Below are positions 9,893 to 18,000 of a stretch of DNA of 64,000 bases, in pieces. Source of the stretch: Butyrivibrio sp. MC2013 (lineage in GTDB: Bacteria; Bacillota; Clostridia; Lachnospirales; Lachnospiraceae); the NCBI RefSeq assembly GCF_000424585.1, contig NZ_AUKE01000006.1, positions 124,001 through 188,000 of the forward strand. The letters run 5' to 3'. The position numbers and the translations under genes were made by a program. The notes under the pieces were generated by a model, which saw only the letters and a program-made list of their open reading frames with translations, ran no database searches and had not been told where the DNA came from. Each line of letters opens with the position of its first letter. Position 1 is the first letter of the stretch.

Positions 9893-10068
9893 AGGTGTCA
9901 AAAGTTCCTTTTGACACCTTATGACTAACGGATTGTTCCGTTTCTTCGAAACTCTCACAATCCTAAAACATTCGCAATTCCGCACTACGTGCTACTTTGC
10001 TCATGTTTTGCGGGTCATAAATTCATATTCGATTTCGAGCAAGCTCGAATCGAAATGACTTTTGACCC
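9893..10068. repeat. Row of four hairpins downstream of engB
   Basis: Four consecutive inverted repeats fill this gap. H1 9893-9919: AGGTGTCAAAAG with CTTTTGACACCT, 3-nt loop. H2 9930-9963: GGATTGT with ACAATCC, with an inner GTTTC/GAAAC. H3 9969-10005: CAT, GCAA and GCAC paired with GTGC, TTGC and ATG. H4 10012-10068: GGGTCA with TGACCC around TTCGAGC/GCTCGAA. No coding potential is credible. It could be a structured 3' UTR of the engB operon, a small RNA, or an inserted intergenic repeat. Confidence 0.6.
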
Positions 10069-10078
10069 TTACGTCATT

Positions 10079-10684
10079 TTATTCCTGAGCCAGCTCCGGT
10101 GCCAGATCCACCAGCAGCTGATATATATCCTCGCGTCCTGCCTTGGACAGCGCCGAATAGGGGATCAGCTTCTGCTCAGAGCTCATTCCCAGAGTCTGAC
10201 GAATAAGCTTTACAGCCTTGGGAAGCTGGTTTTTGCTGAGCTTGTCAGCTTTGGTTGCAATGATAACAGGCTCATAACCCTGAGACAGTATCCATTCATA
10301 CATCTGGATGTCATTGGCTCCCGGAGCATGCCTGATATCTATGAGGAGGAATACCTGCTTCAAGGCTTTGGAAGTATGGAGATATTTCTCGATCATCTTG
10401 CCCCACTTTTCCACCTCTGTCCTTGCTCTCTTGGCATAGCCGTATCCAGGCAGATCCACCAGATAAAACTCGTTGTTCACATGATAGAAATTGATAGTCT
10501 GAGTCTTGCCGGGTTCAGAACTGGTACGAGCCAGGGATTTGCGGTTCATCAGGCCGTTGATCAGTGATGATTTGCCTACATTGGATTTGCCGGCAAAGGC
10601 AAATTCAGGCTGTGTATTCTTAGGAAGTGTTGATGTGATACCGCACACTGTTTCCAGCTCGGCTGTCTTGATCTTATATTCCAA
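10079..10684 (-). CDS. engB: Ribosome biogenesis GTPase EngB (YsxC/YihA)
   Basis: 201 residues, the normal size. G1 is GKSNVGKSS (32-40), G3 DLPGYGYA (77-84), G4 TKADK (144-148), and the switch region has EPGKTQTINFY. This essential small GTPase assists late assembly of the large ribosomal subunit. The start is a TTG at 10684: AAAAGGAG lies eight bases before it, and no ATG fits the RBS. It is the last gene after tig, clpP and clpX. In many Firmicutes lon lies between clpX and engB; here only 157 bp separate them. Confidence 0.95.
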   Translation of the reverse strand: MEYKIKTAELETVCGITSTLPKNTQPEFAFAGKSNVGKSSLINGLMNRKSLARTSSEPGKTQTINFYHVNNEFYLVDLPGYGYAKRARTEVEKWGKMIEKYLHTSKALKQVFLLIDIRHAPGANDIQMYEWILSQGYEPVIIATKADKLSKNQLPKAVKLIRQTLGMSSEQKLIPYSALSKAGREDIYQLLVDLAPELAQE

Positions 10685-10841
10685 ATCTTTTTCTCCTTTT
10701 TAGCCAAAATATCAGGCTTATCTGATCACAAGATCAGGCGGACAAATATTTGCTGCAGCTGATCGGCCCTAAACTGAGATAAAGGGCAGGAGCACCGCCC
10801 CCGCCCTTGTGTACTTAATTGTAGATATCTGTGATCAGCAC

Positions 10842-12107
10842 TTATTTTGCAGGTTTCAGCCTTGCCTGATCCTTGTAAACAAGAAGAGGCTGACTCTTAC
10901 CTTCTACTGCACTCTTGGTAATGATGCATTCCTTGATCTTGTCATCAGAAGGAATGGTGAACATTACATCCATCATAGCCTTCTCCATGATGGATCTCAG
11001 ACCTCTAGCGCCTGTCTCACGCTCGTGAGCCATATCTGCTATAGTCTTTATGGCATCATCCTCAAATGTGAGCTCTACGTCATCCAGGCCGAAGAGCTTC
11101 TTGTACTGCTTGACAAGAGCATTCTTGGGCTCCTTGAGGATACGCACCAGTGTATCTGCGCTAAGGCCTTCAAGAGTCACCACAATAGGCACACGGCCTA
11201 CAAACTCAGGAATGATACCAAACTTCACAAGATCCTGAGGGGATACCTGCTTTAACACTTCTCCCACTTCTCTCTCAGACTTGTCCAGTATCTCTGCGTT
11301 AAAGCCGATAGACTTGCGATCTACTCTGGCCTCAATGATCTTCTCCAGACCATCAAAGGCTCCTCCGCATATGAAGAGGATATTGCTGGTATCGATCTGG
11401 ATCACTTCCTGGTGAGGATGCTTACGTCCGCCCTGAGGGGGAACACTGGCAACCGTACCTTCTATGATCTTAAGAAGAGCCTGCTGTACGCCTTCACCGG
11501 ATACATCTCTGGTGATGGATACATTTTCGCCCTTCTTGCTGATCTTATCTATCTCATCGATATAGATAATACCGTACTGGGCGCGCTCAATATCATAATC
11601 TGCAGCCTGTATCAGCTTCAGCAATATATTCTCAACGTCTTCACCTACATAGCCTGCCTCAGTAAGTGTAGTGGCATCGGCTATGGCAAAAGGCACATTG
11701 ATGATCTTGGCAAGTGTCTGTGCCAGATAAGTCTTACCGGAACCTGTAGGTCCGATCATGCAGATATTACTCTTCTGCAGTTCAACATCGTCATCATTGT
11801 CCTTGGGATTCGTCACCCTCTTGTAATGATTGTATACGGCTACGGAGAGGACCTTTTTTGCCTCTTCCTGACCGATCACAAAATCATCCAGGAAGTCTTT
11901 GATCTCAGCAGGCTTTAAGAGATTGATATCATTATCAACCTTTGCCTCCATCTCATCGTCAAATTCCTCATCAATGATATCTGCACAGATGTCAACACAC
12001 TCATCACAGATATACACCCCTGCAGGGCCTGCGATCAGCTTCTTCACCTGATCCTGTGTCTTATTGCAGAATGAGCAGCGGATTTCTCCGGAATTCTTTC
12101 CTGCCAT
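10842..12107 (-). CDS. clpX: ClpX, ATP-binding subunit of ClpXP protease
   Basis: 421 residues. The N-terminal zinc-binding domain has Cys11, Cys14, Cys34 and Cys37 (CSFCNKT, YICDEC) and dimerises and binds adaptors and substrates. The AAA+ module has Walker A GPTGSGKT (119-126), Walker [11 protein letters not shown], the pore loop GYVGEDV, and a C-terminal [12 protein letters not shown] sensor-2 segment. ClpX unfolds tagged proteins and feeds them into ClpP. It lies 26 bp after clpP on the same strand. A possible weak hairpin (about 10782-10808) lies between it and engB. Confidence 0.97.
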   Translation of the reverse strand: MAGKNSGEIRCSFCNKTQDQVKKLIAGPAGVYICDECVDICADIIDEEFDDEMEAKVDNDINLLKPAEIKDFLDDFVIGQEEAKKVLSVAVYNHYKRVTNPKDNDDDVELQKSNICMIGPTGSGKTYLAQTLAKIINVPFAIADATTLTEAGYVGEDVENILLKLIQAADYDIERAQYGIIYIDEIDKISKKGENVSITRDVSGEGVQQALLKIIEGTVASVPPQGGRKHPHQEVIQIDTSNILFICGGAFDGLEKIIEARVDRKSIGFNAEILDKSEREVGEVLKQVSPQDLVKFGIIPEFVGRVPIVVTLEGLSADTLVRILKEPKNALVKQYKKLFGLDDVELTFEDDAIKTIADMAHERETGARGLRSIMEKAMMDVMFTIPSDDKIKECIITKSAVEGKSQPLLVYKDQARLKPAK

Positions 12108-12133
12108 TATTACTCCTTTATCAGAATCTGTTA

Positions 12134-12751
12134 TTATCTATCCTTCTTGTCCTTAGCTTCGCCGGACTCGCTCCTTGAGCTGACCACTGTATCGATCAGG
12201 CCAAACTTCAATGCTTCCTCAGCGCTCATCCAGTTATCACGCTCTGTAGCATCGGCGATCTCTTCATAGGTCCTGCCGGTGTTCTCAGCCATGATCTTGT
12301 TCATATTCTCACGGATCTTGAGGATATGCTTAGCTGCGATCTCAATCTCAGTAGCCTGACCCTGTGATCCGCCGGAAGGCTGATGGATCATGATCTCGGA
12401 ATTGGGCAGAGCCAGTCTCTTGCCCTTGGTGCCGCCTGCCAGAAGGAAGGCGCCCATGCTGGCTGCCATACCGATGCAGATAGTGGATACATCACACTTG
12501 ATATACTGCATGGTATCGTAGATAGCCATACCGGAAGTGATCTCACCACCGGGGCTGTTGATATAGAGGTGGATATCCTTGCTGGGATCCTCTGCCTCCA
12601 GGAAGAGGAGCTGTGCCACTACTACACTGGCGCTGGTCGCATTGACTTCTTCGCCCAGGAAGATGATCCTGTCTTCCAGCAGTCGTGAATAAATATCATA
12701 AGACCGCTCACCGCGGCTGGTCTGTTCTATGACGTAAGGTACTAAACTCAT
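12134..12751 (-). CDS. clpP: ClpP, proteolytic subunit of Clp protease
   Basis: 205 residues with the complete triad Ser98 (MAASMGAF), His123 (MIHQPSGG) and Asp172 (TERDNWMSA). It forms the tetradecameric chamber that degrades proteins delivered by ClpX or ClpC. Residues 59-69 ([11 protein letters not shown]) are the usual family signature. It has its own upstream promoter candidate (12828-12856) in the 198-bp gap after tig, and that gap also holds the tig terminator, so clpP-clpX-engB may be transcribed apart from tig. Confidence 0.97.
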   Translation of the reverse strand: MSLVPYVIEQTSRGERSYDIYSRLLEDRIIFLGEEVNATSASVVVAQLLFLEAEDPSKDIHLYINSPGGEITSGMAIYDTMQYIKCDVSTICIGMAASMGAFLLAGGTKGKRLALPNSEIMIHQPSGGSQGQATEIEIAAKHILKIRENMNKIMAENTGRTYEEIADATERDNWMSAEEALKFGLIDTVVSSRSESGEAKDKKDR

Positions 12752-12827
12752 TATTTATGCCTCCAGTCTTTTAGTTTAGGTTTGAGCATGCTATACCTAT
12801 ATTTTGAAATAGACATACTACATAAAC

Positions 12828-12856
12828 AGTTTACCCTTTAAAAGACTTTTAATCAA
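12828..12856 (-). promoter_or_regulatory. Sigma-A-type promoter for clpP-clpX-engB
   Basis: On the minus strand TTGATT (12856-12851), a 17-bp spacer and TAAACT (12833-12828). It lies about 77 bp upstream of the clpP start and just downstream of the tig terminator. No CtsR-like heptad repeat was recognised next to it. Confidence 0.5.
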
Positions 12857-12901
12857 TGAAATAAGTCTTAAAAATCTCAAAAGGCCATTTAAAACAAAGA
12901 A

Positions 12902-12927
12902 GCCGGCTGATATTAACTTCAGCCGGC
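12902..12927 (-). terminator. Rho-independent terminator after tig
   Basis: GCCGGCTGA (12902-12910) pairs with TCAGCCGGC (12919-12927) around an 8-nt loop. On the minus strand TTCTTTGTTTTAAATGG follows, giving the T-rich tail. Confidence 0.8.
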
Positions 12928-12949
12928 CTCATAATTATTGCATTATAGA

Positions 12950-14260
12950 TTACTCTTTGTCAGCCTTCTTAGCCTTCTTGGACTCCTTCGCATTCTCTAC
13001 GATGAAATCTGCAGCCTTTTGAACAGCAATGTCCTTCTTGAGCTGGTCAAGATCATCACCCAGAAGATCCCTAACCTTAGCTTCGTCCATTCTGTACTGC
13101 TCAGCCATCTTCTTAATCTGCTCGTTAACATCATCTTCAGAAGCTTCGATACCTTCAGCTGCAACAACTGCCTCAAGTACCAGACGGCTCTTGATACGCT
13201 CTTCAGCCTGGGGCTTAACCTGCTCCATCATCTTCTCAGCATTGGTGCCTGTGTACTGGAAGTACTGCTCCATGGTCAGGCCCTGATACTGCATTCTCTG
13301 AGCAAACTCATTTACAATCTGCTTCTGCTGAGTCTTTACCATTGCTTCAGGCAGCTCCATCTCGGAATCCTCGATAAGAGCCTTAACGCACTCATCTTCC
13401 TTGGCAGCCTTAGCCTGAGCTGTCTTACGATCAGCGATCCTCTTCTTCAGATCTTCCTTGAACTCATCAAGAGTCTCAAACTCAGATACGTTGGAAGCGA
13501 ACTCATCATTAAGCTCGGGAAGCTGCTTCTCCTTGATGCCCTTTACTGTGCACTTGAATACTGCAGCCTTACCTGCAAGGCTTGCTTCCTGATAATCTTC
13601 AGGGAATGTAACATTAACTTCTGTCTCTTTATCAATCTCAGCACCGATGAGCTGATCTTCAAATCCGGGAATGAAAGAACCGGAACCGATAGTAAGAGGA
13701 TAATCTGTGCCCTTACCGCCGTCGAAAGCAACTCCGTCTACAGAGCCTTCGAAATCAAGCTTTACAAGGTCGTCCTTCTTAACTGCACGATCTGTGATAT
13801 CAACCATTCTTGAGTTCTTGTTTCTCTCTGTCTCAAGCTCAGCATCAACATCTGCATCTGTTACCTCTGTATCCTGCTTGGATACGGAGATACCCTTGTA
13901 CTTGCCCAAGCTTACCGGGGGCTTAAGAGCAACTTCTGCTGTGAAGATGAAATCCTTGCCGGCTTCGATCTGAGTAACATCGATCTTGGGATCGGATACT
14001 ACCTCCTCACCACACTCCTTAAGAGCCTGAGGATAGTTGTTATTGATCAGGCTGTTGGCAGCGTCTTCATAGAATACGCCTGAACCATACATATTCTCGA
14101 TCATCTTACGAGGTGCCTTACCCTTACGGAAACCGGGGATCTGAATACGACCTCTCTCCCTCTTGTATGTCTCCTCGATAGCCTTCTCGAACTCCTCAGC
14201 AGGAACTTCGATAGTCAGCTTTGCCATGCTCTTCTCTAACTTCTCAACATTAACCTTCAT
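12950..14260 (-). CDS. tig: Trigger factor chaperone
   Basis: 436 residues. The ribosome-binding signature GFRKGKAP (43-50) is in the N-terminal tail domain, a FKBP-type prolyl isomerase domain lies at about 160-245 (DGVAFDGGKGTDYPLTIGS region), and the remaining residues form the helical C-terminal cradle ending in a Lys-rich tail. Trigger factor binds at the ribosomal exit tunnel next to L23 and shields nascent chains. A GGAGG-like site (GGATCCTCC on the complementary strand) precedes the ATG. It heads the quality-control block tig-clpP-clpX-engB. Confidence 0.97.
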   Translation of the reverse strand: MKVNVEKLEKSMAKLTIEVPAEEFEKAIEETYKRERGRIQIPGFRKGKAPRKMIENMYGSGVFYEDAANSLINNNYPQALKECGEEVVSDPKIDVTQIEAGKDFIFTAEVALKPPVSLGKYKGISVSKQDTEVTDADVDAELETERNKNSRMVDITDRAVKKDDLVKLDFEGSVDGVAFDGGKGTDYPLTIGSGSFIPGFEDQLIGAEIDKETEVNVTFPEDYQEASLAGKAAVFKCTVKGIKEKQLPELNDEFASNVSEFETLDEFKEDLKKRIADRKTAQAKAAKEDECVKALIEDSEMELPEAMVKTQQKQIVNEFAQRMQYQGLTMEQYFQYTGTNAEKMMEQVKPQAEERIKSRLVLEAVVAAEGIEASEDDVNEQIKKMAEQYRMDEAKVRDLLGDDLDQLKKDIAVQKAADFIVENAKESKKAKKADKE

Positions 14261-14454
14261 TTTAGATCGGATCCTCCTTAAACTACAATATACTTACCGG
14301 CTGCTCCGGTTCATCGTATCGCCGCGATGGCAGTCGGATAATAATCAATCAGACTATAATGATAAACACAGCCATTAAAGGATTGTAACACATGTGTAAA
14401 TACATTGCCAGTCTTTTTTTCGTATTTTAAAACAGGATCCCGGGGACATAAACA

Positions 14455-14480
14455 GTCCCGGAAAGGATCCTTTCCGGGAC
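14455..14480 (-). terminator. Perfect 26-bp palindrome, terminator after the CYTH gene
   Basis: GTCCCGGAAAGGA pairs directly with TCCTTTCCGGGAC. A partner arm CCCGGGGAC upstream (about 14440-14447) offers an alternative pairing. On the minus strand a T-rich stretch follows (TGTTTTAAAATACGAAAAAAA). It lies 46 bp beyond the CYTH stop. Confidence 0.6.
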
Positions 14481-14526
14481 GAGATATCACTTATATCTGC
14501 TTAAGATACAATCTGGCTGCAAGATG

Positions 14527-15045
14527 TCACGGGAGCCTGCTCATATAGGAGTTTCTGTACCTGGGGTCCTCCGTTACGTCCTCATCAAACCAGTCTGCAG
14601 CTTTGTATGCTGCGGCAGCCTCTAATGAGGGAAATTCCACTTCTGCAACAACTGTCCCTTCAAACCTGCCCATAAATACGTCCAGCTCGATGACCATCTC
14701 TTTTTTATCCAGTGCCTCTGACAGAGCCCTGTCAGCAGCAATGGCCTCCTTAGTAAAGGCATCTTCATTAAGAGGGATGAGATAGCGCTTCTTGGTGATG
14801 ATATTGCCATCAGCCTTGGAGAGCATGTGCCTGTAGGACTCCTCATCCAGCTCCAGATTATACTCTTCCTTGGCCATCACTCCTGCCGCGCCCTTATATG
14901 TCATGTAATAGATATCATCCTGCTTTCTCACTCTGATAGCAGGTCTTACATTCAGATAACCCTGCTCTATGAGATGATATGGATAGCTATCAAGTTCTTC
15001 CGGCAAGTTCTTAACAGTATACTTCTTCTCAATCTCCATTCCCAT
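14527..15045 (-). CDS. CYTH-domain protein (triphosphate tunnel family)
   Basis: 172 residues. The N-terminal EIEKKY is the ExExK signature of the CYTH superfamily, which also includes adenylate cyclase class IV and thiamine triphosphatase. Further tunnel residues appear as RVRKQ, YMTYKG, KKRYLIPL, ELDVFMG and AEVEFPS. Most bacterial members hydrolyse inorganic triphosphate, but the substrate is not settled here. CGGAG lies seven bases before the ATG. It follows malQ by 28 bp and is probably co-transcribed with it. Confidence 0.85.
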   Translation of the reverse strand: MGMEIEKKYTVKNLPEELDSYPYHLIEQGYLNVRPAIRVRKQDDIYYMTYKGAAGVMAKEEYNLELDEESYRHMLSKADGNIITKKRYLIPLNEDAFTKEAIAADRALSEALDKKEMVIELDVFMGRFEGTVVAEVEFPSLEAAAAYKAADWFDEDVTEDPRYRNSYMSRLP

Positions 15046-15073
15046 GACTTTACTCCGTATATTAAGCTTATGA

Positions 15074-16609
15074 TCAGAATCTAGCGTACATTCTGGTCAT
15101 GGTCAGCATACGCTCTGCCAGTTCATCTGTCAAATCGCCCTCAACGAGTCTCCACTCCCAGTTGCCGCCCAGAGTGGAAGGAGTATTGATCCTGGCGCTG
15201 TCATCCAGATTGAGGTAATCCTGGATGGGAATGATGCAGGTATCGGCTACAGAGCCCAGAGCGCAGCGGATAAATTTCCATGCGATATCCTTTCTGCTAT
15301 GGATATCCAGATACTGCTTTGCAAAAGTCCTGTCCTTTGAGGGACATGTCTCAAACCAGCCGCGTGTAGTCTCATTATCATGTGTGCCTGTATATACTAC
15401 GCAGTTCTGGGTATAGTTGTGAGGCAGATAATCGCTGTCCTCTCTTGAATCAAAGGCAAACTGCAGCACCTTCATTCCCGGGAAGCCAGTTCTCTGCACT
15501 AGTTTTATAACAGAAGGTGTAAGATAGCCCAGGTCCTCTGCGATGACTCTCAGGCTGTCTCCAAACTTCTCTTTCATAGCCCTAAACAGGTCGTATCCGG
15601 GTCCCTTCTTCCACTTACCAAACTCTGCGGTCTCATCACCATAAGGAATAGCATAATACTCATCAAAGCCTCTGAAGTGATCAATCCTGACCACGTCATA
15701 GAGCTTGAAGCAATGAGCTATCCTCTTCATCCACCAGTCATAGCCTGTCTTCTTGTGATAATCCCAGTCATAGAGAGGATTGCCCCAGAGCTGGCCTGTA
15801 GCGCTGAATGCATCGGGAGGACATCCTGCCACGCCTGTAGGTTGGTTATTGTCATCCAGCTGGAAGAGGGCGGGATTAGCCCACATATCGGAGCTGTCCG
15901 CAGATACATAGATCGGGATATCTCCTATTATCTCTATTCCTTCCCTGTTGGCATATGCCTTGAGCTCTGTCCACTCTACGATAAACTCGAACTGAATGAA
16001 TCTTACATAATCTATCTCATCAGCATACTTGTCCCTAAGCTTGTCCAGAGTAGCCTCATCCCTGTTCTTCTCGCCCTCAGGCCACTTATCAAAGCTGACA
16101 CCACCATGTGAATCCTTGAGAGCCATAAAGAGTGCATAATCATCAAGCCACCAGGCATTCTCTTTGCAAAATGCCGCAAAAGCCTTTACATACTTTGGAT
16201 CAGGGCTCTTTGAAGAAGAAGCACTGATGCCGCTGTTCTTATATGCAAGCTTGAGAAGAGCCATTCTCTTCTTATAGAGCTCACTGTAATCCACATAGTG
16301 ATCTGATCTGCAGGCATATTTCTTTGCATCCTTTTCAGTAAGAAAGCCTCTGCCGATGAGTGTATCTATATCTACAAAATAAGGATTACCGGCAAAAGTA
16401 CTAAATGACTGGTAAGGAGAATCACCGTAACTGGTAGGTCCCAAAGGCAATATCTGCCAATAGCTCTGTCCTGCTTTCTTCAGGAAATCCACAAAATCCC
16501 TGGCGCTCTTTCCAAATCCTCCGATACCGTAAGGTGACGGAAGTGAAGACACAGGCATCAGGACACCGCTTCTTCTCTTTGCTTTTTTCATCTCTTCTTT
16601 CTTTGCCAT
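15074..16609 (-). CDS. malQ: 4-alpha-glucanotransferase (amylomaltase)
   Basis: 511 residues, GH77. The start of the barrel is MPVSSLPSPYGIGGFG. Catalytic segments are visible: nucleophile Asp in VRIDHFRGF, acid/base Glu in VIAEDLG and the third Asp in GTHDNETTRG. The enzyme disproportionates malto-oligosaccharides and glycogen fragments in the cytoplasm. The ATG at 16609 has GAGAGG eight bases upstream; an in-frame GTG five codons earlier overlaps that site. A LacI/CcpA-like operator overlaps the -35 of its promoter, so it is likely under carbon control. The CYTH gene follows. Confidence 0.95.
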   Translation of the reverse strand: MAKKEEMKKAKRRSGVLMPVSSLPSPYGIGGFGKSARDFVDFLKKAGQSYWQILPLGPTSYGDSPYQSFSTFAGNPYFVDIDTLIGRGFLTEKDAKKYACRSDHYVDYSELYKKRMALLKLAYKNSGISASSSKSPDPKYVKAFAAFCKENAWWLDDYALFMALKDSHGGVSFDKWPEGEKNRDEATLDKLRDKYADEIDYVRFIQFEFIVEWTELKAYANREGIEIIGDIPIYVSADSSDMWANPALFQLDDNNQPTGVAGCPPDAFSATGQLWGNPLYDWDYHKKTGYDWWMKRIAHCFKLYDVVRIDHFRGFDEYYAIPYGDETAEFGKWKKGPGYDLFRAMKEKFGDSLRVIAEDLGYLTPSVIKLVQRTGFPGMKVLQFAFDSREDSDYLPHNYTQNCVVYTGTHDNETTRGWFETCPSKDRTFAKQYLDIHSRKDIAWKFIRCALGSVADTCIIPIQDYLNLDDSARINTPSTLGGNWEWRLVEGDLTDELAERMLTMTRMYARF

Positions 16610-16717
16610 AACAATCCCTCTCACTTATTATTACTAAAACACTGATCATGCTGCATTTTGCAGCGTTTACATATAAGGGCAGATCCTATTTATCACATAG
16701 TTGTGCCCCTATTTTTC

Positions 16718-16746
16718 ATCATAGCATTCTCGGAAAACGTTTTCAA
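16718..16746 (-). promoter_or_regulatory. malQ promoter with overlapping LacI/CcpA-type operator
   Basis: On the minus strand TTGAAA (16746-16741), 17-bp spacer, TATGAT (16723-16718). The perfect 12-bp palindrome GAAAACGTTTTC (16733-16744) covers most of the -35 and part of the spacer. TTGAAAACGTTTTCC fits the catabolite-responsive element consensus at all but the last position and also fits MalR-type LacI operators. Binding would block RNA polymerase. A small hairpin (GCTGCAAAATGCAGC) is in the leader. Confidence 0.7.
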
Positions 16747-16808
16747 ACATTTTTTTATAAAAAGATTTATCGCTTAACCTCCAGTAATAAAACAGCTTGT
16801 TAAACTCG

Positions 16809-16888
16809 CAAACGCTTCGCTTTTTGCTCGTTATAAAATCACTGCTGACGCAGTTCTACGGGTACGGGGCTTATAACCCCGCACCCGT
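16809..16888. repeat. Cluster of small hairpins upstream of the 55-bp repeat
   Basis: Three inverted repeats in a row: around GCAAACGCTTCGCTTTTTGC (about 16808-16827), ACTGC-TGAC-GCAGT (about 16841-16854) and ACGGGTACGGGG with CCCCGCACCCGT (16858-16869 with 16877-16888). The last abuts the 55-bp hairpin repeat, so four hairpins stand in line in this 444-bp gap between malQ and the PfkB gene. No coding frame is supported. Confidence 0.5.
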
Positions 16889-16943
16889 AATCAAGATATT
16901 CCCACCACCTAAAGGTGGTGGGTTATCTTGATTATTTTATATA
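16889..16943. repeat. 55-bp palindromic repeat, copy 2
   Basis: Identical over all 55 bases to 2594-2648, again hairpin plus ATTTTATATA. Unlike copy 1 it is not placed directly after a gene: the nearest 3' end (PfkB gene, 17054) already has its own terminator at 17002-17031. This supports a dispersed repeat unit rather than a terminator that belongs to each gene. Confidence 0.85.
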
Positions 16944-17001
16944 TAACCGGGTATACACACCTGTCACAATAAAGCATCTCAGCAATCCGGATGTCCTGAA
17001 A

Positions 17002-17031
17002 AAGGGCAGCCTGCAACTACAGACTGCCCTT
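17002..17031 (-). terminator. Rho-independent terminator after the PfkB gene
   Basis: AAGGGCAG (17002-17009) pairs with CTGCCCTT (17024-17031), extended by CTG/CAG around a short loop. On the minus strand the stem is followed by TTTTTCAGG. Confidence 0.8.
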
Positions 17032-17053
17032 ATATCACATATTTAAATATACT

Positions 17054-17998
17054 TTACTGCTCAGATACACCGTACTTGTCCGTAACCTTCTCTTCATTCC
17101 AGATAAGGTTGTGCCACTGATCTACCTGTTCGGGAGTCATATAACCTTCTCTGGTCCTCTCAAATCCTGTCTTGTAGGATGCACACAAAAGGCCCTTCTT
17201 GATAGCCCTTACGCTGTCTCCCGTTTCCAGGAAGTAATGCAGGAAGGTAGCAATAAGTGCATTACCCGCGCCAAGTGTGTTCTTTACCTTGTTGGTAGCC
17301 ACGGAATTATAATGCACGCAGATATTCCTTCTCTTGTCGTAGAGTATCAGACCGTCCTTACCCTGTCCCAGGATGATGATCTCAGGATCAAAGCGGGCCG
17401 CCATATCCCTTACAAAATCGTAAGGATCCATATCAATAGAGTCATCGGAGAAATACATGATATTGGCATTCTCCAGGAAATCCATATTGTAGATCTCCTT
17501 TTCCTTCCTGTAGTAACGAAGGTTCAGGCATATCTTCTTATTCTGGGCAACAGCCTCTTTGACAAAGGGTCTGCAGAAATTGGCATTGGATACCAGAAGA
17601 CAGTCTGCACATGACATGATAGGACGCAGCATTGACAGATCATATCCCACATCTCTGATACCTTTTAGATCTTCAAAGATCATCTGCCTCTGATCGTCAT
17701 CATAGAATATCACTTCATTGGGAGTATAATCCATGTTTTGAAGGATATAGGTAGTATCAAAATCTATGCCTGTTCCCGGAGGATTGAAGATATTGATATT
17801 AACATCTCTTCCTGCCATGGACATAAAATACACTTCATCACCCAGCCAGGTAAGCGCCAGTGCCTCATTATAGGCATCACCACCACCACCTATAAAAACA
17901 GGCCTCTGATAAATCTTTTCAGAGCTGTCAAAGGGGATCTTGTCCACATGTACCACAGTTTCTAGCTGGGTAATACCTGCTACAACGATCTTGTTCAT
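17054..17998 (-). CDS. PfkB-family carbohydrate kinase-like protein with altered catalytic motif
   Basis: 314 residues, size and fold of the ribokinase/PfkB family. The N-terminal glycine motif is present (VFIGGGGDAYNEALALTWLG). The C-terminal signature, normally DTxGAGD with the last Asp as catalytic base, reads NTLGAGN (residues 240-246): both Asp are Asn, from AAC and AAT codons. It may therefore be a weak enzyme or a sensor. GGAGG precedes the ATG and overlaps the end of the TetR gene, whose stop codon is two bases upstream, so the two are probably co-transcribed. That makes the regulator a likely partner. Substrate unknown. Confidence 0.8.
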   Translation of the reverse strand: MNKIVVAGITQLETVVHVDKIPFDSSEKIYQRPVFIGGGGDAYNEALALTWLGDEVYFMSMAGRDVNINIFNPPGTGIDFDTTYILQNMDYTPNEVIFYDDDQRQMIFEDLKGIRDVGYDLSMLRPIMSCADCLLVSNANFCRPFVKEAVAQNKKICLNLRYYRKEKEIYNMDFLENANIMYFSDDSIDMDPYDFVRDMAARFDPEIIILGQGKDGLILYDKRRNICVHYNSVATNKVKNTLGAGNALIATFLHYFLETGDSVRAIKKGLLCASYKTGFERTREGYMTPEQVDQWHNLIWNEEKVTDKYGVSEQ

Positions 17999-18000
17999 GG

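Noticed and set aside
9989-10567. 192-codon plus-strand open frame opposite engB
   Set aside because: It mirrors the engB codons and starts inside the hairpin row; engB has all GTPase motifs.
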